Made by a program: the position numbers and the translations under genes. From Jacaranda mimosifolia (lineage: Eukaryota > Streptophyta > Magnoliopsida > Lamiales > Bignoniaceae), in assembly GCA_018894105.1 (NCBI GenBank), contig CM032133.1, positions 13,344,501-13,408,500 on the forward strand: a stretch of 64,000 bases of DNA. Reading direction: 5' to 3'. Positions 1 through 11,334 of this stretch are shown here, in pieces (within the stretch, counting starts at the first letter, position 1; each line of letters starts with the position of its first letter). The notes below the pieces were generated by a model. That model saw only the letters and a list, made by a program, of their open reading frames with translations, was not told the origin of the DNA and ran no database searches.

Positions 1-3000
1 ATTGAGGATGAGTCTGATGGTGGGCTTGTTCTCAACGTTGTCGAAACTTTACTAAGCTCTGAATGGATTTTGGATAGTGGCTGTTCCTACCACATGTGCC
101 CAAGAGAAGATTAGTTTACCACATACCATAAATACGATGGTGGTAAAGTGCTTATGGGAAACGATGCTTCTTGTAGGGTTGTAGAAATTGGCTTAGTTAG
201 TATCAGAATACATGATGGATAGTAAGGACCCTAACAGATGTGCGTCATGTTCCAGATTTGAAGAAAAATCTGATATCACTGGGTACTCTGGACAAGAATG
301 GTTGTGAGTACAGAGCTCAAGATGGAGTTCTGCGGGTTTCCAAAGGCGCATTGCTTATCATGAAGGGAGAAAAGCGGAACGGCCTTTACATATTGCAAGG
401 AAACACGATTTCTGGTACTGCAACGATTTCTTCATCAGTCAATGATACTACGAGACTATGGCATGTGTGGCTTGGGCATATGAGTGAGAGGGGGATGTTA
501 GAACTGAGCAAATGAGGCTTGCTTTGCGGGGAGAAGACTGGAGAACTGGATTTCTGCGAGCAGTGTGTGCTGGGCAAGCAACACAGGGTGAAATTCGGCA
601 TTGCAGTTCACAGGACCAACGACATCTTGGATTACATTCACTCAGATCTTTGGGGACCTTCTTAGGTTCCTTCAAAGGGAGGTGCAAGGTATATGCTGAC
701 ATTCATAGATGATTTCTCACAGAGAGTATGGGTGTACATGCTAAAGCATAAGGATGAGGTATTTGTCAACTTCAAGCAATGGAAGACCTTAATTGAGAAG
801 CAGACAGGAAATAAGATCAAGCGCTTGAGGACTGACAACGGATTGGAGTTCTGCAATAAGGAATTTCAAGAATTCTGCGATAAGGAAGGAATTGTGAGGC
901 ATCGCACAGTTGTACATACACCACAGCAGAATGGAGTTGCAGAATGGATGAACAGGACTATCTTGGAAAGAGCTAGATGCATGCTCTTTAACGCCGGATT
1001 GTCCAAGGATTTTTAGGCAAAAGCGATTAACACTGCGTGTTATTTGGTGAATAGGTCACCAACAACTGATTTGGACTGCAAGACACCAATGGAGGTTTGG
1101 TCCGGATCTCCTGCTGATTACTCAAATTTGAGAGTATTTGGGTGCCCAGCCTATGCTCATATCTGGGATGGGAAGCTTGAGTCAAGGGCTAGGAAGTGCA
1201 TATTTCTAGGCTATGCAGATGGAGTCAAAGGTTATCGTTTATGGTGTAATGATGACAAGGGCTCTAAGATGATTATCAGCAGGGACGTGACATTCGATGA
1301 GTCTACAATGATGAAGAAGGTGGAGCAACAGGAAAGCAGTCAACAGGGCGTTAAGGAGAATGTGGAGATTCATATTGATCCTCCACATGTTTCAAAGGGC
1401 AAACAGAAGGTGGTAGATGAAGCTGATGAGAGCACATTACCACCTAATCAACAGCAGGAAAATGAACCACTACAAAATTATCGCTTGGCTCGCGATAGGG
1501 AGAGGAGGCAGATCAAACCACCACAGCGGTATGCTTACTCAGATCTGGTAGCTTATGCTTTGAGTTCAGCTGAGGAGTTTGTAGGAGATGATTTAGTCTC
1601 ATACAAAGAGGCAATTTCTAAGCCAGATTCTGATAAATGGGTTGTAGTTATGAGTGAAGAGATGGAGTCTCTACACAAGAATAGTACATGGGAGTTGGTT
1701 GATATACCCAAAGGACAGAAGATTGTAGGTTGCAAATGGATCTACAAGAAGAAGAGAGGGATTCCCGGTGTTGAAGATGCTAGATATAAGGCGCGATTGG
1801 TTGCTAAGGGTTTTACTCAGAAAGAGGGAGTTGACTTTCATGAAGTATTCTCCCCAGTTGTAAAACATACTTCCATTCGTGTTTTACTTGCCATGGTTGC
1901 TCTGTTTGACATGGAACTGGAGCAGATGGATGTGAAAACAACGTTTTTGTATGGTGAGTTGGAGGAACAAATCTACATGAGTCAACCAGAAGGATTCGTT
2001 GTTCCCGGGAAACAAAATCAAGTATGTCTTTTGAAGAGGTCATTATATGGCCTGAAGCAGTCTCCCAAGCAGTGGTATAAAATGTTTGATGCTTTTATTA
2101 CCAAGATAGGATATACTAGAAGCAAATTTGATTGTTGTGTATATTACAAAATTTGTAGTGATAGCCTTCTCGTATATTTGATGTTATACGTAGATGATAT
2201 GTTGATTGCCTCTAGAAACATATCTGAGATCAACTAATTAAAAGCTCAGTTAAGTGAAGAATTTGAGATGAAGGATTTGGGCGGTGCAAAGAAGATTTGG
2301 GCATGGAGATCATCCGGGACAGACACGCAGGATTGTTGTACTTGTTTCAACAGCATTACATTGAGAAAGTACTTGAGCAATTTGGGATGGATAAGTCCAA
2401 GCCAGTTAATACACCACTTGCAGCTCATTTCAGGCTCTCATCAGATCTATCACCGAGTACTGAGGAGGAGGTGGAGCACATGTCAAATGTGCCATATGCT
2501 AGTGCAGTGGTAGCTTGATGTACGCCATGGTGTGCACTAGGCCAGATATTTCATTTGCAGTCAGTGTTGTGAGCAGGTATATGCACAAGCTAGGAAAGAC
2601 TCATTGGCAGGCTGTGAAATGGATCATGAGGTATCTGAGAGGCTCTGCAGACAGATGTTTGAGGTATAGTCAATCGAATTCTACTACAAGAATTATTGGC
2701 TATGTGGATGCGGATTATGCAGGAGATTTGGACAGCAGAAGGTCTATGACGGGCTATGTGTTTTGTGTATCAAATTGTACGGTTAGCTGGAAGGCAACTT
2801 TGCAGTCATCAGTTGCATTGTCCACAACAGAAGCTGAGTACATGGCTTTGGCTGAAGGCGTTAAGGAAGGCATTTGGCTAAAGGGGCTGATCGATGATAT
2901 GGGTATGACTTCTGAGATCACTAAGGTATTTTGTGACAGTCAGAGTACCATACACTTGTCAAAGAATCAAGCATTTCATGAGAGAACAAAGCACACAGAT

Positions 3001-3159
3001 GTGAGGTATCACTTTGTTCAGGATATGGTGTCTCAAGGAGTCATGTTGGTTGACAAAGTTGGGACAAAGGATAATCCGGCAGACATGTTGACTAAGGCTG
3101 TTTCAGGAATCAAATTCGAGTATTGCTTGGATTTGATTAATGTTTGCAGACTCATATAA
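1..3159 (+). pseudogene. Degenerate Ty1/Copia pol polyprotein (protease end, integrase, RT, RNase H), 5' truncated by window
   Basis: This encodes the replication polyprotein of a Ty1/Copia LTR retrotransposon. The left edge of the window cuts off gag. Domains in order are: an aspartic protease end (ILDSGCSYHM, about 67-96), a GAG-pre-integrase segment (LWHVWLGHMSERGMLELSK, to 512), the integrase core (HSDLWGP near 640, TDNGLEF near 830), the RT with LMLYVDDMLIA (about 2180-2212), and RNase H ending in DNPADMLTKAV (to 3159). Domain order IN-RT-RH is diagnostic of Copia; wording of the motifs suggests the Tork/Tnt1 lineage (inference). It is dead. One-base deletions shift frame near 219, 2296 and 2508, and in-frame stops lie near 110, 513, 664, 1013 and 2235, several looking like TGG to TAG changes. 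The 3' LTR follows at 3222. Confidence 0.95.
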
Positions 3160-3577
3160 CAGGCCCTATTGGGGGTAGGGACAAAGAAGATGAATGGGAA
3201 TTTCAAGTCAAAGTGGAGAATTGTTGATTTTGCCTTGAAATTTGAGGTAAAATTGACAAGGAACAGAAGAAAAAGAGCAAAATGGAGCAAAGTGGTCGTA
3301 ATGGGCTCGAGAACACACCCCGGCGCATTTTGGAAGGATGACGCACACTGGGGCGCAAGGTAAGGTGTGCCAAGGCGTGTACATGGGCAAAAAGGGCACG
3401 AAAAGACGCGTCGTGCGTCCCGGTGCGTAGTGAACAGTAACTTTGCGCCGAGGCTCAAAGTTTCTGCCCATATTCGATTTTTTCTTGGCACAAGCAAATT
3501 TGTGCGCTTCGGGGCGCAAGTTTTGTGCGCCCTGGCGCACGGTGCAGGCCCACGGGCCTTGGGCTTCGATTTTCAAG

Positions 3578-3585
3578 TATAAATA
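3578..3585 (+). promoter_or_regulatory. TATA box of the Copia LTR
   Basis: TATAAATA sits about 160 bases before the AATAAA signal inside the LTR, as expected for the U3/R junction of a plant Copia element. Placement is by motif only. Confidence 0.6.
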
Positions 3586-3743
3586 TTAGTTTTTCCTTCC
3601 GAGAAAAGTATCACGAACATAACACAAGGGCTTCTTTACTGTTTTTGAGTAATTCTCTCAAGACGGAGTTTAGAACGAGGGTGTTTGGTGTTTTAGTGAG
3701 ATTTGTCGGATTCAAATTTGTACTTGCACTTTGATTTGAGATC

Positions 3744-3749
3744 AATAAA
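3744..3749 (+). terminator. Polyadenylation signal of the Copia LTR
   Basis: AATAAA lies near the 3' end of the LTR, about 165 bases after the TATA box, consistent with the R/U5 boundary. Inferred from motif and position. Confidence 0.5.
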
Positions 3750-3891
3750 ATTCCTTTTCTTTGTTGGGTGGATTAGGCACATCGCCGAACCACGTTAAAT
3801 CTTGTTGTCACTTTAACATTGTTTCCACAATAGATCCTCCTGGTTTACAATATTTAAAGTATACCATTGTCATTTCTGTTTATGTTGACAG

Positions 3892-5441
3892 AGAAGCTGT
3901 TATTATTTACGGGCCTAGATCCTTTAATCTCAGCTGAAGCAGGGAAATTCGCAATTCAGCTCATCCCCACACTGTTTCCTTATGCGATTCTTCAGTGTCT
4001 TGTTCGTTACTTGAAAGACTCAAAGTTTGATCCTTCCAATGGTTTGGAGCTCATTAGCATCCCTGTGCTCCCAGCTACCCCCCTGTTGGGCTTTTGTGTT
4101 CAAGTTAAATCTTGGAAATGCTGGTGCAGTAGTCTCCATAGGAATATCATATTGGTTTAATGTCATTTTGCTATTGCTTTATGTGAAGTATTCTCCAGTC
4201 TGCAAGAAAACTTGTGCTTTGTTTTCAATAGATGTTTTTGTGACTATGAAGGAGTTTTTTCAGCTTGCCATACCATCCGCCGTGATGGTCTGGTAAATTT
4301 TACTCTCATCTACCCTTGGTTTTTGATTGGAAGAGAAGCTTCTTATTTCACAGAATTTTAATCAGCAGCATTTTTATTTACAGTCTGGAGTGGTGGTCTT
4401 TTGAGCTAATACTATTGCTGTCAGGAGTTTTGCCAAATCCACCACTAGAGACATCAGTTCTTTCTGTATGGTATATATACAGTGTATCATATATTGTCAC
4501 AAATTCATAGTAATTAGCATATTTCTAAATCTATTTCCCTTGCTTGCAGCTTCACGGTTACTTATTTGCGCTATCACATACCCTATTCTTTTGGTGCTGC
4601 TGCAAGGTCTGTTCTTGATCCGTATGCTAATGCATTTTATTACATTGTATATATGAATACACTAAAACAGAACTTATTTTCTCGTCTTTCTAGCACTCCG
4701 ATATCGAACAATCTGGGTGCCTAGAAACCAGAAGCAGCCAGAGTTACTCTCTATTCAGTTCTGGTTGTGTCAGTTGTAGAGTTCCTTATAGCCAGCATTA
4801 GTATTGTCATTTGTGGACATATATTGGGATATGCATTTAGTGGGGAGAAAGAAGTCGTCGATTATGTTAAAAAAATGGCTCCTTTTCTTGGTCTATCAAT
4901 CATTATGGATAGCTTACAGGCCTTACTTTCAGGTAACCAAATTGTTTAAGATTCACTTGGCTTGGCTAATCAAAAACATCAAGGTTTCTAATACAATGCC
5001 TTAAATATACTCCACTAACCCAACTTCTTGATCACGCCCTTTCAATTAGTCATCCTCTTCTTCTCTTCAAGGGTAGCCAGAGGAAGCGAGTGGTAGCATA
5101 TAGGCGCTTATTTCAATCTTGGTCAGCACCCCAGTGGCTTTACTAATGGCATTTGTTCTGCACCTAAAAGGACAAGGCCTTTGAAGTAGGCTGGTAGCAG
5201 GAGCTTTCAGTAGTAACAGGTCTTACAAACTGGGAAAAACAGGTATCAACATGAACTTTTCTTACAACAATGAAATTGTTTGCTTAATTTTGAAACATAA
5301 TTAGTGGCCGTGCTTAGAATTTCTCAGGCTTAGTCCAACTGAAGACTTGATTACACTTTCTGGATTCTGCAGGCAATGGAAGCACGGCGAAGGATTTTTT
5401 CAGGGGAATTTCCAGTCCATAAAGAGTCCATCTGCAATTAA
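3892..5441 (+). pseudogene. MATE/DTX multidrug and toxin extrusion transporter pseudogene, 3' exons
   Basis: These are the C-terminal exons of a plant DTX/MATE secondary transporter, a 12-helix membrane protein that exports organic cations and secondary metabolites. Exons read 3892-4292, 4384-4470, 4550-4606, 4694-4932, about 5071-5242 and 5373-5441, most with GT/AG borders. Family segments include [54 protein letters not shown] and GEKEVVDYVKKMAPFLGLSI; the last exon ends RIFSGEFPVHKESICN-stop. It is broken by a one-base A insertion near 4013, a TAG in exon 4 (near 4721), a probable acceptor loss at 5070 (AA for AG), two further stops and a small deletion in exon 5. The 5' exons are missing: the Copia LTR ends about 65 bases before the first visible exon, so the retrotransposon probably entered an upstream intron. 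Whether an expressed paralogue exists cannot be told from here. Confidence 0.92.
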
Positions 5442-7325
5442 GCAAGAAAAATTGGTAGAAACGTGTTGAAAGAAATGAATGATACAAGAGTATAGCTACT
5501 TTTGATTCAAAGCAATCAACAGTTTGAAGAAAAAACATTGAAAATGGGGAGAGGAGGGGAGGTCCGGAAAGTTACAAAAGTAATATGCAAGAAAGCAATT
5601 TTTTTTGTTAAATGTATTATGAGTTTAAGCTTTATGCTCCTCAGCTTGTATATAATTTCTGGTATATATTTATATAACATTTTGAGGAGGAGTTAGCAAG
5701 CATTTTTAAGAAATTGCTGAATTATATATAATAAAGGCTCTACTGATACTAAATTATAGTAGATTAGATTTAAAGGTTGTTTGAGTGAAATCATTGAATA
5801 TTGTATTACGTCAATTAAAAATAAAGTGATTATATCTGTATATATACAAAAAAATTTATTAAATATGAAAAATTGATTGTTATTTTGAAATAACTTAGTT
5901 ATCAACTATTTAAATATGAAGTACATACAATTTCTTTTAGCTAAATAAATCGATAGAGCTGTAATTAAAATAATAGTAAAATAAAAATTCAATATCAAAA
6001 AATTAGATAAATATATAAAAATATTTAAAAATAGTATTGAAAATGAATACATAAAATATAATTAATTAAAAAAAATACTGCATGTTAATGTTTTTAAGTA
6101 ATATAAAAATTATAATCCTAAGTTAACAACTTCAAATTTAAATAAACATTGAGAAAATAATAAAGTAATAATATTAATCCAATATTTAAATATTAGAAGA
6201 GTATCTAATAATTTAGAATGAAAACAAAACGAAAACAATATAAAGATGTGTTAAAAAAAAAATTAAAAAATTTATACAAAATAAACTTTAAAATTAAAAA
6301 GAAAAAACACACACCGTATTATACTCATTAGGGAAAGAGGTGCTAGAATAAAAAATATAGAATTATAGTACAAATAATGTAGAAATAAAATATAAAAAGA
6401 ATAATTGTAGAATAACAAAATTTAGATATAAAACTAATGAAATATGTATCTGTAATCTTATGATAAATTAAATTTATAAGATAGAATTTCATGATGAAAG
6501 TAATTAATATATGGTAGTTATAAAATAATTTTTAAGTTATAAACATGTAATGAGATAAAAATATGATTATAGATATTTTTGAAATTATCTTACGAGATAA
6601 AAATTTATATTGCAATATTGATAAGCACAACATTATATTTTAGTTATAATAGATAAATTGATTGTATTAAAATAAATTATAAAACTAAATAAACAACCAA
6701 TGAAATTTTTTTAATTGAATTGAACAACTCAAAATTCTAAAAATTCGACAATTGGCCAAAATTACACAATTGGATAAATATAAAACTATGCTATATATAA
6801 TGGTGTATATATATAGGGTTCAACACACGAAGAGGAAATAAAGTCAATACCATGCATATTAATTGTATTCCTTATTGCACTATTATGTGTATAATATTTT
6901 AAAAAAAGAGATTGTAATAAAGAAAGGAAATAACTTTATAAATATTGTCAAACATTTTATTGTATTTCCAATTTCAAATATTTTCAAAGTGGGAAAAATT
7001 GAACTTACTTTTGCTTCTACTATATCACGCGAGAAGAAAAAAAATAATTTAGTAATATATATAAATATACTTTTTTTATAATTGAAGAGGAGTTTATCTG
7101 TATCCTCTAATAATATTTGGTCGATCAAGTTATCTTTTCTCATAAGTCGATATTTTCCTACAATAAGAATACTTTTACGAGCACAATAAGAAAACTTGTC
7201 ATTAGGATGCTATGGGAATGCTGTGCATTGGAGGAATTACATATTGTTGCAACTATTGAATATTAAAAGTTTGGTTGGAGCAATACATGTTCTGCCAAGC
7301 TTGAGCTGGGGTCTGATTTTTGGAA
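5442..7325. other. AT-rich non-coding stretch downstream of the MATE pseudogene
   Basis: No convincing gene is seen. The first few hundred bases may hold the old 3' UTR of the MATE gene. From about 5700 to 7100 the sequence is strongly AT-rich with many short A and T runs and no long conserved frame. The part next to the hAT element (about 7180-7325) is less AT-rich and unrecognised. Confidence 0.6.
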
Positions 7326-7333
7326 GCTTGTAG

Positions 7334-7346
7334 TAGAGGTGTCAAA
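7334..7346 (+). repeat. hAT left terminal inverted repeat
   Basis: TAGAGGTGTCAAA, an exact inverted match to the right end. The 8 bases just outside (7326-7333, GCTTGTAG) are the target duplication. Confidence 0.95.
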
Positions 7347-7886
7347 TGAGCCAGGCCGAGCCAGCCCGGCTCGTTTAACACACGGTTAACCGCGGTCCCG
7401 GGTTGTTCACGGTCCGGACCGTGACGGGCTGAAAATTGAAAAGTCCATCTCGGCTCAAAACCAACCCATTATATAGGTGAGCCGGTTTATATATGAGCTG
7501 AGCTAGGCGGTCCGGCTCACGAGTTTTTTTTTTTTTTTTGAAAATGAATTTAAAAATTTGAAGTTTTTATATTTATGTGATTATTAATATTTTTTTCAAC
7601 ACTTATACTTTTTTAAAAGATTTAATAATTTATACTTATATGATTTTTAATATTTTACAACACTTAGATTTTTATAAAAACTTAGAAATATATACTTATA
7701 TTAATTTGTTTTTATCAATTATATTTTTCCTAAAACACCACCAAATAAGGTGGTGAGGGGTTTGGCATGGACCCCTTTACCCGTCATTAATTTAGAAAAA
7801 ATAATTACATAGAGGTGGATTTGACCAAACCTCTAAATTGAAGTACATAATAATAACAAATAAATAAATAAACAATTTTGTAATAT

Positions 7887-10319
7887 CTAACCATCTAAAC
7901 ATGTCCAATGATAAACCGACCGTTCACTCAAGTGATCTAAATCGCTCTCGGATTGAGATGCGATGGTGGATGCGGTTTCAAGCCATTCTTCATCGTCTTC
8001 TTCAAATTGAGGCAATATGGTCTTCACCTTTCTCAAATTTTTGTTTCTATACTTTTGGTCTAGCCAATCCTTCCAAAGAATACAAAACTTGATCAAGTCG
8101 GGTTTTAACCGCGATCTTGTATCGGTCAATGTGCCCTTACCCGCACTAAAGGCACTCTCGGATGCCACCGTTGACATTTGAGGTGCAAGTACGTCTCGAG
8201 CAATGCATGAAAGAATTGGATACACTTTAGCATTATTCTTCCATCACTCTAACACGTTGAATCCTTCATAGTCTTCTTCACATGCATTTTGTAAATATAG
8301 CGATATCTCCGCGCTACTTTTGGGTCTTGAGCTTGACGGTCTTTCATTCATCAAATTACCTAAAGATGCAAACATTCCTTTTTTGCTAGTAGATGGCCGT
8401 TGCGTACCTATATGCATTTGTCCTATCCCACAATTTTGACTATAAACACTATACAAGTTTTTCAAAATATCTAACATTCTTGTTTTTTCTTCTTCATAGT
8501 TAAAATCCTCATGAAGTATAAAATCATTATATTTTTGCATTAATACAACACACATATCTAACTTTAATCTAGGATCTAAAACACTTGAAATAATTGCTAT
8601 GTAGGGTATTTTTTCATAATACTTAAGAAATTTTTTTTCCATTGCACAAATTACTTCACTTAAATGTTCATCATATCTATGATTATCAAATAATTGAGCA
8701 ATTTCATATAGTGTATATAATAACAAGTCAGATGTTGGATAAAAATGACCGGACATAATTTTGGTTTTATCATTAAATGTTTGAAGAAGTGGAGCAAGAA
8801 CTTCCACAATATCCCAATCCGCATCATGCAAAAATGGTTCACCATAATCATCAAACATTTCTTTATTACAAAATTCACTAATTATTTGACGATAAGGCAT
8901 TGCCTCACTAAGCATTCTATATGTAGAGTTCCACCTATGTTGAGTATCTAAGTAAGGAATTACAAATCTTGTCCTACGGTCTTGACAAAATCTTTTATAT
9001 TCTTGTGTTCTAACTAATGAAGCCATAATATGTGTTAAAGCACTTCTAAGTTTACCTACCGAAAAATCCATTTTTTCTAAACCATTTTTACAACATAAAT
9101 GAATAATATGACAAAAACATCTAACATGGAAAAAAATACCATTTTTTAAAGGGTCTATTAATTTAACTAATTCCCTTACGGCAGATGTATTATTAGATGC
9201 ATTATCAAAAGACATAGACATAACTGTATCTATTAATTTCCAACCCCTAAGGCAATCTCTAATTGCTTCATAAATATGAATACCCGTATGGGGATGATCA
9301 AGTTGTTGAAATTCAATTATTCTTTTTTGCATGCACCAATTATCATCAATCCAATGAGCTGTAACACATAAATAATGCAAATTGCCTCTACCTAACCACA
9401 TATCTGATGTAAAAGAAACTCTACATTTCAACTTGTCAAAAATTTCAGTTAAATTTAAAATTTTCGCTAAATATTGTTTATACCCATCATCATAGCAAGT
9501 GTTACGTGAAATGGGTTTATAAGCCGGTTGTAAATACATTTGATTATATCTAGTTACTAATTCATTTTCGGCATAAGTAAAAGGTAACTCATTTTGTACA
9601 ACTAATCTAGATAAGCCTATTATCATATTTTCTTGACTATATCTCTAACTTTGTAGCTCGCCCGATTCATTTCGATAAAGTTGTGATTGACCCTTTACCC
9701 CCACACCCTCTTCATTCCAACCCGGATGATGAGTGTCTAAATGTCTTTTAATTTTACTCGTTCCACCTCCTTTTTTATGTTTATAAACTGCAGGACAAAT
9801 TTTACAATGCACCGAACCGGGTGGGCCAATAGCTATACATTTCCATACATCACTAGTTAATCTTCTTTTTTTATTCCCATGTGTATCATTGTGTGTGTCA
9901 CTATCATCGGGTGCTTGTGTGTCACTATCATCGGGTGCTTGTGTTTCATCATCATCATGTAAGGGGTTTTCTTCATCTATTCTATTGGTAGTGGGATGAT
10001 ATTGTTCTTGTGATTCGGTATTATGCAAAGATGCGGGTGTTTGTGCAATACAATTATATTCTTCCGTATTTAAATTACATTCCATATGATATCGGGCCGT
10101 AGAACTAGAAGAAGAGGGAGGGGTAGTAGTAGGTCTTAGGGGCGGGTCTATAAATTGATGACTAGTACTACGCCTAGCGGGTTGAGTGGAGGGACGAATT
10201 GAGGGGTCATTTAAAGAAGAATGTTGGTCTACCCTCGGAGAGGCCGTAGAGCAACTACTAGTTTTTTTATTTTTAGAACTACTAGCAAGATTCAAAAATT
10301 TCTTCATTTTTATAATCAA
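7887..10319 (-). pseudogene. hAT transposase with BED zinc finger, two in-frame stops
   Basis: This is the cut-and-paste transposase of the surrounding hAT element. One continuous minus-strand frame of 811 codons (stop included) runs 10319 to 7887. Residues 1-150 are Ser/Thr/Pro-rich and acidic, with a duplicated APDDSDTQ. A BED zinc finger follows (about 156-200; C172, C175, H193, H197). The RNase H-like catalytic region shows TSDMW and SFDNASNN acidic sites and QHRWNSTYRML. The C-terminal hAT dimerisation domain carries STVASESAFSAG and ILWKDWLDQ. Two stops interrupt it: TAG at 9645-9647, after ESGELQS, and TGA at 8244-8246, where the sister copy at 63.3 kb still has TGG. There is no frameshift. 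The element is probably non-autonomous now but very recently functional (inference). Start choice: the first ATG after a TATA box at about 10650. Confidence 0.93.
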
Positions 10320-10635
10320 TTAAATATGAACAATTAACAATTAAAATTCACAAAGATTAACACACAAATTAAATTGTAAAAAAAGGATAGATGTTACTGT
10401 AAAAGACGTAATAATAATTAAGAAGTCGCAATTTGATACACCACCATTCACGGCTCCACGAAGTAGCAAATTGGTAGACCTCTATTCAAAGCTCCACCAA
10501 ATAAATTTAATAATATGTACGAAATTAATAAAAGATATAATTTATTTATAAATTATTAGATTAGAGAGAAATTGAGAAATTGTAGAATAAGAGATTTGGG
10601 AGAAATTGAGAGATTTGATAGGAAATATTTTTAAT

Positions 10636-10667
10636 ACAAATGACCACTATTTATAGTGGTCATTTGT
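10636..10667 (-). promoter_or_regulatory. TATA box inside a perfect 14-bp inverted repeat, upstream of the hAT transposase
   Basis: The arms ACAAATGACCACTA (10636-10649) and TAGTGGTCATTTGT (10654-10667) are exact reverse complements around a 4-base centre. On the minus strand the centre reads CTATAAATAG, a good plant TATA box, about 330 bases before the transposase ATG. The role as promoter is inferred from position. Confidence 0.65.
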
Positions 10668-10722
10668 TATTTTTGAAAAAAAAAAAAAAAAAAAGTGGAG
10701 CAATTTTTGCTGCTGCTGCAGC

Positions 10723-10788
10723 AATTGACCATTGGCCCCAACGGTCAATTAAAAGGGCATGTAGCCGTTACAATTTGTAACGGCTACA
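10723..10788. repeat. Nested short inverted repeats upstream of the hAT transposase
   Basis: AATTGACC (10723-10730) is mirrored by GGTCAATT (10743-10750). It is followed by a 14-bp perfect palindrome, TGTAGCCGTTACAA (10760-10773) and TTGTAACGGCTACA (10775-10788), with one base between arms. TTGACC also matches the W-box core. These may be protein-binding sites in the transposon promoter; function is inferred. Confidence 0.7.
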
Positions 10789-11313
10789 TTCCCTCTTTTT
10801 TTTATTTTTTTTATTTTTATATATATATATATAATTTATAATTTTTATAAATTTATATTTTATAATTTAAAAATTAAAATTTCTTAATTATTGATTTATA
10901 CATTTATAAACTAATAAATTATAAATTATACATTCTTAATTATAAATTATAAATTTATAATTTTTTAAAATTAATAATTTGTAATTTGTAATTTAAAAAT
11001 CATAAATTGATAATTTATAATTTAAAAATTATAAATTCTTAAATTTTTAAAAATTATAAATTCTTAAATTTTTAAAAATTATAATTTATAATTTAAATTA
11101 AAAAAATATTGCGAGCTAAGCGGGCTAGCCCACGAGACGGCTCGTTTAGCCCGCGAGTTGGTCTAGCCCATGGTCCTTCACGGTCTGCGGGCCAAGTCGG
11201 TCCCGTGTTGCAAAATTTCAGCTCGCGACGGGTTTTCAAGCGAGCCGGTCTAGCCCAGCCCATATTAAAAAATTAAACGAGCCGAGCTGGGTCGATTTTT
11301 TTTGTGGGCCCGT

Positions 11314-11326
11314 TTTGACACCTCTA
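11314..11326 (-). repeat. hAT right terminal inverted repeat
   Basis: TTTGACACCTCTA, the exact reverse complement of the left end, followed by the second GCTTGTAG copy (11327-11334). Confidence 0.95.
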
Positions 11327-11334
11327 GCTTGTAG

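Larger units (their letters stand above)
3222..3829 (+). repeat. 3' LTR of the Copia element
   Basis: The LTR follows a purine-rich tract (AAGTGGAGAAT, 3211-3221) and begins TGTTGATTTTG. Its 3' end is either TTTAACA at 3818 or TTTCCACA at 3829, so the last 11 bases are uncertain. It carries a TATA box (3578-3585) and an AATAAA (3744-3749) in the expected order. The U3 half is GC-rich, with repeated GGCGCA/TGCGCC words between about 3320 and 3550, unlike the AT-rich surroundings. Short open frames here are not genes. The matching 5' LTR lies outside the window, so a target duplication cannot be tested. Confidence 0.85.
7334..11326 (-). mobile_element. Structurally complete hAT DNA transposon (3,993 bp) with perfect TSD
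   Basis: The element begins TAGAGGTGTCAAA and ends with its exact reverse complement (13-bp TIRs at 7334-7346 and 11314-11326). It is flanked by a perfect 8-bp target duplication, GCTTGTAG (7326-7333 and 11327-11334), the signature of the hAT superfamily. Subterminal regions (7347-7520 and 11100-11313) are full of GGCTCG/CGAGCC words, typical transposase-binding sites. The single transposase reading frame runs on the minus strand (10319-7887). The interior is AT-rich, with long A/T-only stretches at about 10800-11100. A shorter copy of the same family lies at 60210-63664. Confidence 0.96.

Noticed and set aside
3033..3582. Overlapping frames on both strands around the Copia LTR
   Set aside because: They lie in the GC-rich U3 of the LTR, where stop codons are rare by composition, and they do not match any Copia protein.
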